Shown: one piece after another, positions 36,727 to 46,098 of the stretch | Layout of the letters: every line of letters starts with the position of its first letter | Numbering within the stretch: position 1 is the stretch's first letter | Assembly: GCF_021491375.1 (NCBI RefSeq) | Contig: NZ_JAKEVY010000006.1 | Coordinates: forward strand, 62,001-126,000 | Length of the DNA stretch: 64,000 nucleotides | Source: Flavihumibacter fluminis | GTDB taxonomy: Bacteria; Bacteroidota; Bacteroidia; Chitinophagales; Chitinophagaceae | Reading direction: 5' to 3' | The notes under the pieces: model-generated | What the model was told of the DNA's origin: nothing | Seen by the model: the letters and a program-made list of their open reading frames with translations, nothing else | Databases searched by the model: none | Made by a program: the position numbers and the translations under genes

Positions 36727-38034
36727 TTACAGCTTTATAAATTCAACCCGCCGGTTGCTGGCCTTTGCCTCTGCCGAATTGCGGTTATCGATAGGCTGAC
36801 TGCTGCCCTTTCCATCGGTACTCAGGCGGCTGGCATCAATTCCGAATTCAGTAACCAGGATATTTTTCACCGACTCCGCTCTTTGTTTGGAAAGGGTGAG
36901 ATTTCCGGCAGCGCTACCATCACTATCTGTATGACCAACAATAGCCACTTTTACAGCCGCATTTTCTTTCAGTACCTGGGCGATTTCTTTAATCACGCCA
37001 TAACTGGAAGGTTTAACGATTGCCTTATTCACATCAAACAGGATGGCGTTGGTAACAAATTTGCCCTCTGTAATCAGCTTGGAGCGGGTATCCGGCATTC
37101 CTTCGGCTACGCGAAGCTGTGAGATGGCATAACTAAGACCTTCTGTACCATACAGATTGGAATGAAAGAGCAAGCGATACTGCTGGGCAGGATCAAAAGC
37201 CCTGGGCAGATCAATCAGCTTTGTTTCATTCATATAAACGCGAAGCCTTGTTTTTTGACGCCATACAGAAACGCGGGCTTTACGGTTGCTCTCTGAAGTC
37301 CAGCCCGGATTTTTAGCAATATTATTATTGATGATCTCATTACCCTCCGCATCCCGAACTGTAAAATTTACACTTCCTTCGGATGACGCATTAAAGGAAA
37401 CCCAGACTGCAGAAGGCTCTTCCGGCGTAAGCAAACTCTTGGTATCCCTGACAAATCCAAAAGAGAAAACTTCATTTGTGGGGGTAAAATCACCTAATGC
37501 TAACAGCTCAAATTCAATAGTGCTGTTCTCCGGAATTTTATTCAGGAATTCAGGATAATAATAACCCGCCTGTGTCAGGTTCATCCAATGCTGATCTGAT
37601 CCGTTTACAGTGATGACTTCGCCGGAAGCATTGGTATTCCAGCGGGCAGGGAAATCACCAATTGCATCCTGGGAGAAATCCTCGACTGCAACAATTTTTT
37701 CGCCGGGAACAAAATCAAACTTACTGTATCGTTTGAACTCAGATCCGGTTCCTGAGGTAGTGGTCTTCACTGGTTTTTGGGTAGTATCAGCGCCAGTGGT
37801 TTCTTCCTCTTCTTCTACGTCCTCTGATGTTTTTTCTGATTTTTTCTTTTTCTTGAACAGACCATTTATACCCTCCTCTATTTTGTCAAGGCCTTTGTCA
37901 ATACCCTCTTCAGTGCGCTGATCTGCGCGTTGGGTGGTTTTGCGCTTAACTTTTTCTTTCGGATCAATGGTTTGAGCCCCGCTGTAAAAGTAAAACAACA
38001 GGAAAGACAGGAATACCAGCACAATAGATTTCAT
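36727..38034 (-). CDS. OmpA-family envelope protein
   Basis: A 435-residue exported protein with a signal peptide (to about residue 20), a low-complexity Lys/Glu-rich stretch (about 45-85), a central beta-rich domain resembling a concanavalin/LamG-type fold, and a C-terminal OmpA peptidoglycan-binding domain from about residue 325 (FDVNKAIVKPSSY, VGHTDSDG, LSKQRAESVK, NRRVEFIKL). It should be anchored to peptidoglycan. It is divergent from the ECF sigma gene across 120 bases and may be part of that envelope-stress unit. Confidence 0.9.
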   Translation of the reverse strand: MKSIVLVFLSFLLFYFYSGAQTIDPKEKVKRKTTQRADQRTEEGIDKGLDKIEEGINGLFKKKKKSEKTSEDVEEEEETTGADTTQKPVKTTTSGTGSEFKRYSKFDFVPGEKIVAVEDFSQDAIGDFPARWNTNASGEVITVNGSDQHWMNLTQAGYYYPEFLNKIPENSTIEFELLALGDFTPTNEVFSFGFVRDTKSLLTPEEPSAVWVSFNASSEGSVNFTVRDAEGNEIINNNIAKNPGWTSESNRKARVSVWRQKTRLRVYMNETKLIDLPRAFDPAQQYRLLFHSNLYGTEGLSYAISQLRVAEGMPDTRSKLITEGKFVTNAILFDVNKAIVKPSSYGVIKEIAQVLKENAAVKVAIVGHTDSDGSAAGNLTLSKQRAESVKNILVTEFGIDASRLSTDGKGSSQPIDNRNSAEAKASNRRVEFIKL

Positions 38035-38154
38035 ATTTACAATGGTTTTGTTAGTAGCATCCTTATTAGTAGTGAAAATGAAAAAAGGTAAACATGCCTG
38101 GAGAAATTTTTTTTATGTTTACTTTTTCGGGATTTCAACACTAAAGAGCAGGAC

Positions 38155-38676
38155 TTGAACCGAATCGAAGCATTAAAACAAGGCGATCCATCCATCACCC
38201 GCATGGAATATGAAACCAACAGGGAAGGGTTTTATGCTTTCATGCGGAAACTGGGAGCTGCAGAGGATTCGCTGCCAGATCGCTACCAGGATGCCTTTAT
38301 TATTTTGCTCGAAAATATCCGGAAAGGCAGGCTGGATCAACTGGAGGCCAGGTTGAGTACCTATCTGTTTGCTATTGGGAAATACAGTTATTTCAACTCA
38401 AAAAAACAGCAGGACTGGATTCCATTAGATGAAAACAGTGAAGTCCGGCTAAGCTGGGAACCCTATGCCAACTCCTTACCCGAAGGCTTCACTGAAAAAC
38501 TGGAACAGCAATTCCGGTTATTGGGGCGTAAATGCCAGGAAATATTAAAAGCATTTTATTATACCGGATTAAAGCTGGATGAAATCGTTTCCAGTATGGG
38601 TTATGAAAATAAAGAGACAGTCAAGAGTCAGAAATCACGCTGTCTTCAACAATTAAAAAAGCAGATGCGCAGCTAA
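38155..38676 (+). CDS. ECF-type RNA polymerase sigma factor
   Basis: A 173-residue sigma-70-family factor of the ECF group. Region 2 spans about 20-85 (YQDAFIILLENIRKG) and region 4 about 115-170 (CQEILKAFYYTGLKLDEIVSSMGYENKETVKSQKSRCLQQLKK). The start appears to be a TTG at 38155, because the conserved IEALKQGD lies before the first in-frame ATG (38203) and no upstream ATG is in frame. A TATGTTTA at 38114-38121 is a plausible -7 box. Six bases separate it from the anti-sigma candidate. Confidence 0.88.
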   Translation: MNRIEALKQGDPSITRMEYETNREGFYAFMRKLGAAEDSLPDRYQDAFIILLENIRKGRLDQLEARLSTYLFAIGKYSYFNSKKQQDWIPLDENSEVRLSWEPYANSLPEGFTEKLEQQFRLLGRKCQEILKAFYYTGLKLDEIVSSMGYENKETVKSQKSRCLQQLKKQMRS

Positions 38677-38681
38677 GCAGT

Positions 38682-39404
38682 ATGGATACACCCGATTTAT
38701 TAAACCGCTATTTTGAAGGGAGTCTCAGCCCTGAAGAAAAGAAGGCTTTGCAGGAAGCACTGGATGCAGATCCTGTGTTAAAAGAGGAGTGGCTGTTCAG
38801 AAAAGAACTACAGGCAGGTTTGCATATCCTTCAAAGAAAGCAGGATAAAGTAATGCTCCGGAAATGGGATGCTGAAAGAAAAAATCGCTTCACCGTCAAA
38901 AAGCTGCTGGCGGTGGCTGCCCTATTTGCCGCGATTGCAGTGATTTACTGGATCTATTCAGGCCAGCAGCAACACAACAAATTATACACTGACTATTTTC
39001 AAGCCTACCCCAATGTGATTCATCCAACTGTGCGGGGGGAAACAACCAATACAGGCAATGGTACCATCCGGCAGGCGTTTCAATTGTATGAACAAGGTGA
39101 TTATGAAGCCGCTGGTAAGCTGTTTGAGAAAGTCTACAACCTTAACCAGGAAGACTATGCGCTTTTTTATATGGCTATTTGCCGGATGGAAACCGGCGAG
39201 CTAAAACAGGCCATCCAAATACTTGAATCCATTCAATGGAAGAAGGATGAGTATGCTCTCAAATCCTGGGGTGAATGGTACCGGGCACTTGCTTATTTAA
39301 AATCAGACCAAACGCAACTTGCAAAGGAAATACTATCGGCATTGAGCAAGGAAAACCATCCTTCCGCAACGATGGCTATCAAATTATTAAGCCAACTAAA
39401 CTGA
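38682..39404 (+). CDS. Membrane anti-sigma candidate with periplasmic TPR region
   Basis: A 240-residue single-pass membrane protein. Residues 1-70 are a charged cytoplasmic part starting LLNRYFEGSLSPEEKKALQEAL, typical of Bacteroidota anti-sigma factors without a zinc motif; a transmembrane segment follows at about 75-93, then a linker, and TPR-like helices at about 120-235 in the periplasm. It lies six bases after the ECF sigma gene, the usual place for an anti-sigma factor. Its 3-prime end overlaps the convergent CHAT protease gene by nine bases. The regulator role is inferred from position and layout. Confidence 0.78.
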   Translation: MDTPDLLNRYFEGSLSPEEKKALQEALDADPVLKEEWLFRKELQAGLHILQRKQDKVMLRKWDAERKNRFTVKKLLAVAALFAAIAVIYWIYSGQQQHNKLYTDYFQAYPNVIHPTVRGETTNTGNGTIRQAFQLYEQGDYEAAGKLFEKVYNLNQEDYALFYMAICRMETGELKQAIQILESIQWKKDEYALKSWGEWYRALAYLKSDQTQLAKEILSALSKENHPSATMAIKLLSQLN

Positions 39405-42023
39405 TTTTCGCTTTCTGTAAACCAGGATAGCTGTAAGTATTGCCACTATTCCTGCCAGGATCCAAACCAGGTAATTACCGCTTTTTTTACTAATACTATC
39501 TGTATTCCCATTCAGAATGAACCCTGCCCAATAATAGGGATGTTGTTTGGCTGGGTTGGATTTTAGAAAATCCAGTTTGGATTGTTGCAGGGCAGTTGCT
39601 TTATCGTATCCTTTTTCCAGGTATTTGTAAAAGCCGGTGATAATTTCTGCTGTTTCTTTATCCGGTACTTCCCAAAGAGAATAGACGGATGATCTGACTC
39701 CACCTGCGCTCAATGCATGAGAAAGACTCATCAATCCCTCCCCCTTCACCATTGCGCCGATACCGGTATTACAGGCACTCAATACCACCATTTCTGCAGG
39801 AAAATCGAGATTATACAACTCATAAAAATGTAACCGCTCGTTTTCAGTAAATACCAGGCTGGTGGACTCATAGGAAAGCGTATCCAATGCTGCGTGCATG
39901 GCGAAATGATAGTAGTCGTAGCAACCAATCGCACTAAGAAAATTACTTCGGTTTGCTGCCTGACCTTCGAAAAAAGTACCACCGAAAAGAGATGCAATCT
40001 CCCTGGCTTCCTTTTGGGCAAAGGGCAATTGATACAAACCCGTACCCCTTGTAGCAATGGAGCGGTTGGAAACAGGAAGCTCAGGATAGCCAGGTGCAAA
40101 TGCGACCAGTCCTTTTTCATTTATGGAACCCGATTTTGGTTTTTGGTGAATCGTCCATAACGGTAAAGAATATGCGTAGGATACAGAAAACTGATCAATC
40201 AGGTGCCTGTTATCAGGAAGTAAGAGGGACTCGAATGCAAGGAATCCCAGGTTTTCATCTGGAACTATTATCAACTGACTAATTTCTTTGGATAGGTTTT
40301 GAATGGGTTGCGTCAGCTTTTCCGATAACTTTTTAAGTAATGGAATATACTCAGCATTAATACCCGAAACTACCCGCTGAACATCACTGATCAGCGTATT
40401 CAGTTCAGCTCGCTTTTCAATCCTGTTCAATTGAATGCCCGATTTGCTGATCTGTACCAAATAAAGTGCAGTATCTGTCAGATAATACCGTAGCAGTAGC
40501 TGGTTCTTAGTCAATTTTTGCCGGAGATCTGCCAGCCTGAAATCTGAGGAAACAGCACCCTGGTTTTCTGCTAATTGCCCAGTGTACCGATGTAACAGTT
40601 TCTTCCAGATATGCCGCGATCCATTGTTTTCAATCACCTGAATGACGGAATCCAGCATAGAATCAGCAGGCTTGCTTTCTACCGCACAACTTAGCAACCC
40701 TTCCATGATGCTACGGTTCAGTCCATCCAGGTATTTGTTATAGACTCCTTCCTGGTAATATTCTTTGAACATAGCCGCTGCCAATAGAAAAAGATTCCGG
40801 CCTTCTGTCGGAGAACCACTACCAGATAGGGATATGCGCTGGAGTACCTGTCCGGCTTTGATCAGCACCTGTATATAGTTGTAGCTGGACAGATTCCTTA
40901 AATCAGCAAAAGAAAGTTTCGAAATAGTCCTGCGTTCTACCTGCTTTCGGGTCAGCCTTGATAAAAGCACTTCAATATTTCTGATCGCGGCATCCGGTTT
41001 GCCCAAACGTTCCTGCAATTCGGCTTCGAGCACCATCAGGCTGTACCAACTGGAACCCGACCAGTTTGTATCAGTTCTGGAAATTGCCAATTTGGTAAAC
41101 GCAAGTGCAGTTTCATTGGCTCCCCTATCGTATTCAAGTATGGCAAGATTAGCGGCAGCTTTCATCTGATAGAAAGGCTCTTTTGCAAGCCGGCTTACTT
41201 TATCATAATACTGCCGCGATTGATCAAATTCCTTTCTATTCTTGAATGCATACCCGGCAGTTTCAAGTGCAGTCAGGAGATATCCGGAATGATTCGCTGC
41301 AAACACGGGGGAGCTTTGGCGAAACAGCACTTCCATTTGATCAACCCAGGCTTTTAATTGCAACACAGAATCAGTTGCAGCATAATACCGGATACAGGCT
41401 AATATGGATTCAGCGCGACCTGTAAACTGATCAACATCCATTTTTTTTCGGGAATCAAAATAGAAAGTTTTACTTCTCTTTTTCATTTCCTCCAGGTAAT
41501 GACCAGCCTGTTTGAAGGAGCCATATTCAGTATGGGCTTCCACCAGGTTACCCAGCGCAGTCAGCAGTTTTTTCTCTGGCGGGGGCTGTGTTGTTAACCA
41601 CAGTTCCAATGCTTTTGTATAATAGGAGATTTTCTTTTGCTGTCGCCCGAGGTTATCCATAGCAAAGGCCAGGTTGTTAAAGATGAGGCCCAGTTGTTCT
41701 ACATCACGATCAGGCGAAGCTTCCAATTCCACCCTGGCTTTTTCATAATAGTTTGCAGCACTGTCGTACTGTTTTACTTCAGTGCTCATGTAAGCGATAT
41801 CAAACCACAACTCAACTCTTTTATCAGAAGAGGCCGTTTCTATGGTAACCTGTTGCAATGCCTGTTTACCAATTGCAAGGGCTTTTCCCCATTCACCCTT
41901 CCCGGCCAGATCATGATATTGATTGGAATAGGAACTTAGGGTACTGTCTGTAACCCTCGTTGTTTGTGCAAGTGCACCAGCAGAAAATAATAAGATACCT
42001 ATTACAAGAATGTGTAGACGCAC
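39396..42023 (-). CDS. TPR-CHAT caspase-like protease, membrane anchored
   Basis: An 875-residue protein with signal peptide (about 1-20), TPR-type helical repeats across about 25-420, a helical linker, and a C-terminal CHAT domain (about 560-845). The caspase-like dyad is visible: His710 in FAMHAALDT and Cys751 in VVLSACNTGIG, followed by GEGLMSLSHALSAGGVRS. A last transmembrane segment (about 851-868) and an RKRK tail anchor it, so the protease should face the periplasm. The start is a GTG. It is convergent with the ECF sigma/anti-sigma operon, overlapping it by nine bases, and I infer that the two work together, perhaps by cleavage of the anti-sigma factor. Confidence 0.9.
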   Translation of the reverse strand: MRLHILVIGILLFSAGALAQTTRVTDSTLSSYSNQYHDLAGKGEWGKALAIGKQALQQVTIETASSDKRVELWFDIAYMSTEVKQYDSAANYYEKARVELEASPDRDVEQLGLIFNNLAFAMDNLGRQQKKISYYTKALELWLTTQPPPEKKLLTALGNLVEAHTEYGSFKQAGHYLEEMKKRSKTFYFDSRKKMDVDQFTGRAESILACIRYYAATDSVLQLKAWVDQMEVLFRQSSPVFAANHSGYLLTALETAGYAFKNRKEFDQSRQYYDKVSRLAKEPFYQMKAAANLAILEYDRGANETALAFTKLAISRTDTNWSGSSWYSLMVLEAELQERLGKPDAAIRNIEVLLSRLTRKQVERRTISKLSFADLRNLSSYNYIQVLIKAGQVLQRISLSGSGSPTEGRNLFLLAAAMFKEYYQEGVYNKYLDGLNRSIMEGLLSCAVESKPADSMLDSVIQVIENNGSRHIWKKLLHRYTGQLAENQGAVSSDFRLADLRQKLTKNQLLLRYYLTDTALYLVQISKSGIQLNRIEKRAELNTLISDVQRVVSGINAEYIPLLKKLSEKLTQPIQNLSKEISQLIIVPDENLGFLAFESLLLPDNRHLIDQFSVSYAYSLPLWTIHQKPKSGSINEKGLVAFAPGYPELPVSNRSIATRGTGLYQLPFAQKEAREIASLFGGTFFEGQAANRSNFLSAIGCYDYYHFAMHAALDTLSYESTSLVFTENERLHFYELYNLDFPAEMVVLSACNTGIGAMVKGEGLMSLSHALSAGGVRSSVYSLWEVPDKETAEIITGFYKYLEKGYDKATALQQSKLDFLKSNPAKQHPYYWAGFILNGNTDSISKKSGNYLVWILAGIVAILTAILVYRKRKSV

Positions 42024-42065
42024 ATTGACAAAATACTACATTTCGGCAAAAGCAAAGAGCTTCGT

Positions 42066-42497
42066 TCAGCTTTTATCATAATTCGCAAATTTCAGCAGCC
42101 ACTGATTTCCGAAACGATCCGTTAGTCCGCCGAATAAAACACCCCAATAGGTGCTTTCAATTTCCTGTGTGCTTTGTCCGCCTTCTTTCAATCGTTGGTA
42201 ACAGGAGTAAAATTCTTCTTCAGAAACACAATCCAGCAGGATGGATACTGAATTTCCTTTGATCAGCGCGCCATCTGTCACCATATCTGTTCCCATGAGG
42301 ATCCAATCATCTTTGATCAAACTTGCATTCAGGATAAAGTGTTGCAGGGATTCAGGAATTTTTTCACCAACAGGTGTATCGCCGATCGTTTGCCAGCTCA
42401 ACTCCCCTCCCAGGCAATCGCGATAAAACAGCATGGCTTCCCGGCAATTGCCGTTGAAGCTGAGGTAAGTAATCATCTGGCGCATTAGCGAAATCAT
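42066..42497 (-). CDS. VOC/PhnB-like family protein
   Basis: A protein of about 143 residues with the glyoxalase/bleomycin-resistance fold of the PhnB subgroup: YLSFNGNCREAMLFYRDCLGG, then MGTDM and the C-terminal DRFGNQWLLKF. The function of PhnB-like proteins is not settled, and nothing links it to the phosphonate genes at 7.6-10.7 kb. ATGs at 42497, 42485 and 42476 are all possible; the last would give the usual family N-terminus. It is divergent from the GlxA-type regulator. Confidence 0.82.
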   Translation of the reverse strand: MISLMRQMITYLSFNGNCREAMLFYRDCLGGELSWQTIGDTPVGEKIPESLQHFILNASLIKDDWILMGTDMVTDGALIKGNSVSILLDCVSEEEFYSCYQRLKEGGQSTQEIESTYWGVLFGGLTDRFGNQWLLKFANYDKS

Positions 42498-42594
42498 TTG
42501 GTTCAAAATTCATTATCCGAAACTAAAAAGAGGATTGCTGATTGCGACGGATTGCGGGGTGGTTTCCGTCAGCATTTTCGTGTACTTTCATACT

Positions 42595-43581
42595 ATGAAA
42601 TCGATCTCCATCCTGGTTCCTCCAGGTGCGGTTATGGAAGCCGTTGCAGATCCCAGGTATCTGTTTACGACTGCCAACCAGTTCCTTGAAGCAGCCGGCA
42701 GGCCTCCTCTGTTTTCCATTCAATTGGTCGGACTTGAAAAACAAACCAGTTTACTGGATGGTGTATTTTCCATTCAGGCCGATAAACTTATCAGCGAAGT
42801 GGATCAAACAGACCTGATCATCATTCCTGCAATTTCAAGTCCGATTGGTCCGGTGCTGGAAAAGAATAAGGCATTTATCCCCTGGCTGGTGAAACAATAC
42901 CAGAAAGGCGCAGAAATCGCATCTCTTTGCCTGGGAGCTTTCGTGTTGGCGGAAACCGGTTTGCTGGATGGGAAAAAATGTTCGACACACTGGGCCTTTT
43001 ACAATGAATTCAGGGAACGATATCCGGAGGTGACTATTATGGACGGCCATATCATCACAGAAGAACAGGGAATTTATTCCAGTGGTGGCGCGAATTCCTA
43101 TTGGAACCTGCTGATTTATCTCCTTGAAAAATATACCAACCGCGAAACAGCTATTCTGGCTTCCAAATATTTTGCAATTGATATTGATCGGAACAGCCAG
43201 ACAGTCTTTGCGATTTTTAACGGACAGAAAGACCATGCTGATGAAGACGTCAAAAAAGTGCAGCATTTCATCGAAAAAAATTTCACAGAAAAATTATCGG
43301 TTGAAGAGCTCGCAAAAACAGTTGCCATGAGCCGCAGAAGCCTGGAACGACGTTTTCGACAAGCAACTAACAACACCGTAGCAGAATATATCCAGCGCGT
43401 TAAAGTGGAAGCTGCCAAACGCAGCTTTGAAGCAACCCGCAAAAACATCAATGAAGTAATGTATGATGTAGGATATACCGATACGAAAGCATTTCGGTCC
43501 CTGTTTAAAAAGATAACCGGACTCAACCCGGTTGCCTACCGGAACAAATACAATAAACAGTTGCAGGCATTGGAAAACTGA
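42595..43581 (+). CDS. GlxA-type AraC-family regulator with DJ-1/PfpI domain
   Basis: A 328-residue regulator. The N-terminal half (about 1-195) is a DJ-1/PfpI amidotransferase-like sensor with nucleophile elbow ASLCLGAFVLAETGLLDG; the C-terminal half is an AraC double helix-turn-helix (VEELAKTVAMSRRSLERRF and NEVMYDVGYTDTKAFRSLF). The ATG at 42595 starts the sensor fold and an upstream TTG is ignored. A TACTTTCA box nearby resembles a -7 element. It ends one base from the convergent GH78 gene. The ligand is unknown. Confidence 0.92.
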   Translation: MKSISILVPPGAVMEAVADPRYLFTTANQFLEAAGRPPLFSIQLVGLEKQTSLLDGVFSIQADKLISEVDQTDLIIIPAISSPIGPVLEKNKAFIPWLVKQYQKGAEIASLCLGAFVLAETGLLDGKKCSTHWAFYNEFRERYPEVTIMDGHIITEEQGIYSSGGANSYWNLLIYLLEKYTNRETAILASKYFAIDIDRNSQTVFAIFNGQKDHADEDVKKVQHFIEKNFTEKLSVEELAKTVAMSRRSLERRFRQATNNTVAEYIQRVKVEAAKRSFEATRKNINEVMYDVGYTDTKAFRSLFKKITGLNPVAYRNKYNKQLQALEN

Positions 43582-46047
43582 TTACTCCACCTCAATAAGT
43601 ATGCGTGCTACCCGATAGGCCAGGCTGGACTGGTACTTCACCTTTTTCCTATTGATCCGGATCTTTTTGGATCGCCAGCTTTCCGGCATTTGGATAACAG
43701 CCGTTCTGCCGGGGGGCAGTTGGTAGTCCCACTTTGAACTTGCTCCTGTTTTTTTCCAGTTCACCTGAACCAGTTCATTATCTCCTAACGGAACTGCACC
43801 GTTTGCCCATTCAATTTTATTGCCATCATAGGGTTTAATGGATATCTGCGTATAACCGGGACTATAAGATGTAATACCCAGCAGATTGACGGAGCAAAAC
43901 AGTAGTGGAGAGCCACCCCAGGCATGACTGTAATCGCCCCTGTAACCGGTAGCACTGAGATCCTGCCAGTTTTCTTTCAAGGTATAAGTACTGGTATCAA
44001 TACCATTCTTCCAGCGATCTACCAGTGAAAGCCCCTCGTCTGTTTTATTAAGTTTGGACATAGCTGCCAGCACATAGGACATAAAATAAGGCTGTAATTC
44101 ATAGTCCTGTTGTGTTACAACATAACGCATCAGCGACTCCATCCTCTCAGGCTGAGTTATTCCGTATAAAACCGCCAGTGTATTAAAATGAGCACTGTAG
44201 GTTATGATGCTGGTATCAGCAGGAAGCCAGAAAGAAGGAGACACCTTACTCATTCCCGGAATACCATCACGATACAGCTTTCTACCGGGGTCCCATAACC
44301 GAACTTCGATACCGGTTCGGATACTGTCTGCCAATTGATTGTACCAGGAGGCCCTTGATAAATACGCGGTGGCAACCGATTTTTTACTTCCCCATTCGTG
44401 TAACCAGGCCAGGTCTCGCAAAGCTTTATAATAGAAGGCTGTCATGTAACCGGTGCCAATCATAGCGGGAGGATGATGTGCATTAAACCGGTCGATTTTG
44501 ATCCAGTCCATGAACATGTAATTGGGTGCATTGGCAACCAGGTAATCCTTATTGAGATAGGATCGGAAAAGCAGCATCAGTTGATGCGTATGCGGCAACA
44601 ATTCAGTTAGAATGGATGCATCGCCAGTGTACTGGATATACTGGTGTAACATCTGCACCCAGATCAGGGAATAGCTTGTATGGAACATCCGGTACTGATT
44701 CTTTTCCATCATTTGTGCAGTCTGAACCAGGTTTTGCCGGGTTAACCAGGCATCTCCGAAAGCATACCAGGCATTGAGTGATTCGATAAAATAATCACCG
44801 GTACAGGCATTGGGTTCCTGGTGCATGGGCGAATCATAGAACATATCACCCATGCAAAGTTGCGTGGTATAGCGGGCGATGGACCAAAGCCTGGTGTAGA
44901 AAGGATCTGAGCAGGAAAAACTGCCCCGGTACACCAACGGATAACTGGTAAAGATGGCTTCGAAAGCCGTAAAGTTCACCGGCATTTTCGAAGCAACCCG
45001 AACCTTCAGGTACCTGAAGGCGGCGAGGTTAGGAGAGCGGTACTGGTTCATTCCCTTTTTGGCAATGATTCTGATGGCGCGTGATGGACTGGCTACATAA
45101 TCCTTCTTTTCAAAAGGCATGATTTCAATCGTATCTCCTTCATTGGCAATAAAGCTGCACTGTATCCTGGCAACCCGGTTACGTTCGAAATCCAGCAAAA
45201 ATGAAGAATCTGCCAAAAAACGTTCAGGCATGGGGGTTAGTGGCTGAATGGGCGCCTGCATCAATTCAGGAATATTGCTCCGAAACAAGCGGGTTTTGGA
45301 AAGATCTTTCTGCACAGCCGCTTTTTTCCAGGTGGAAGCATTAAAACCAGGTTGGGACCATGCTTCGGGTTCGATGCCTGCCTGCCACTCCAGCCAGTCG
45401 CCTTTTTTTTGCAAGCTGGTATCCAGCATAGCCTGCCAGCTGGCATCGGTGCGCAGGAGCGTCTGGTCTCCAGATTTAATTTCTGCGAGTAAGCCACCAT
45501 AGGTGCTGGTTATTTCAGACCATTCAAGTGCATAACTGAACACTTCAACAGCAATGGTATTATTTCCATCCTTCAAAAGAGAACTGATATCGTATATACT
45601 GTAATACCAATAATCAGGAGCTTTTGTATCATCATAATCTCCACCCGTATTAACCGGGCCCTCAGCAGAAAGTATACCGTTTATATATAACCGAAAACGC
45701 ACATCTGCTGTACAATACAGGTACACCGGTGAATTGCCTGGTTTCCAGTTCATCTCTTTCCGAAAGAACACGCGATAGGGAGTAGTCCTGGTTTCAGATC
45801 CCAGCCAGGTAGTTTTGGTGCGTTGAAACGCTGGATATTCATCGGGATTCAACCAGATCCAGTCGGCCGTCCACTTTATTTCCGGCATTAGGTGGTCGGG
45901 ATGAAACTTATAAGGCGCAACAGCCGGGCTGCCATCCACTTGCTTCAACTGAAATGGAACGGTGTTGGTTTGAGCTGTCAGACTGCCGACCCCATTAAAC
46001 ACAAGTAAAAGAAAAATTAAACACCTGCCTGGTAATATTGAACGCAT
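43582..46047 (-). CDS. GH78-type alpha-L-rhamnosidase-like enzyme
   Basis: An 821-residue secreted protein; the ATG at 46047 precedes a signal peptide ending near LTAQ. It has an N-terminal beta-sandwich (YLYCTADVRFRLYINGILSAEGP), an (alpha/alpha)6 barrel with GDMFYDSPMHQEPNACTGDYF, and a C-terminal beta domain (SIKPYDGNKIEWANGAVP). This is the layout of GH78 alpha-L-rhamnosidases and close relatives. The catalytic acid is expected in the barrel acidic cluster but was not assigned. It lies 51 bases after the dicarboxylate symporter gene on the same strand. Confidence 0.82.
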   Translation of the reverse strand: MRSILPGRCLIFLLLVFNGVGSLTAQTNTVPFQLKQVDGSPAVAPYKFHPDHLMPEIKWTADWIWLNPDEYPAFQRTKTTWLGSETRTTPYRVFFRKEMNWKPGNSPVYLYCTADVRFRLYINGILSAEGPVNTGGDYDDTKAPDYWYYSIYDISSLLKDGNNTIAVEVFSYALEWSEITSTYGGLLAEIKSGDQTLLRTDASWQAMLDTSLQKKGDWLEWQAGIEPEAWSQPGFNASTWKKAAVQKDLSKTRLFRSNIPELMQAPIQPLTPMPERFLADSSFLLDFERNRVARIQCSFIANEGDTIEIMPFEKKDYVASPSRAIRIIAKKGMNQYRSPNLAAFRYLKVRVASKMPVNFTAFEAIFTSYPLVYRGSFSCSDPFYTRLWSIARYTTQLCMGDMFYDSPMHQEPNACTGDYFIESLNAWYAFGDAWLTRQNLVQTAQMMEKNQYRMFHTSYSLIWVQMLHQYIQYTGDASILTELLPHTHQLMLLFRSYLNKDYLVANAPNYMFMDWIKIDRFNAHHPPAMIGTGYMTAFYYKALRDLAWLHEWGSKKSVATAYLSRASWYNQLADSIRTGIEVRLWDPGRKLYRDGIPGMSKVSPSFWLPADTSIITYSAHFNTLAVLYGITQPERMESLMRYVVTQQDYELQPYFMSYVLAAMSKLNKTDEGLSLVDRWKNGIDTSTYTLKENWQDLSATGYRGDYSHAWGGSPLLFCSVNLLGITSYSPGYTQISIKPYDGNKIEWANGAVPLGDNELVQVNWKKTGASSKWDYQLPPGRTAVIQMPESWRSKKIRINRKKVKYQSSLAYRVARILIEVE

Positions 46048-46098
46048 GCATACTATTTTATTGAAAGAAAGTGTACCATTCAGTAAGGCTGTAACCAA

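Noticed and set aside
42066-42497. PhnB-like protein as part of phosphonate metabolism
   Set aside because: PhnB-like VOC proteins are named from an operon in E. coli and have no proven role there; it is far from the phosphonate genes here.
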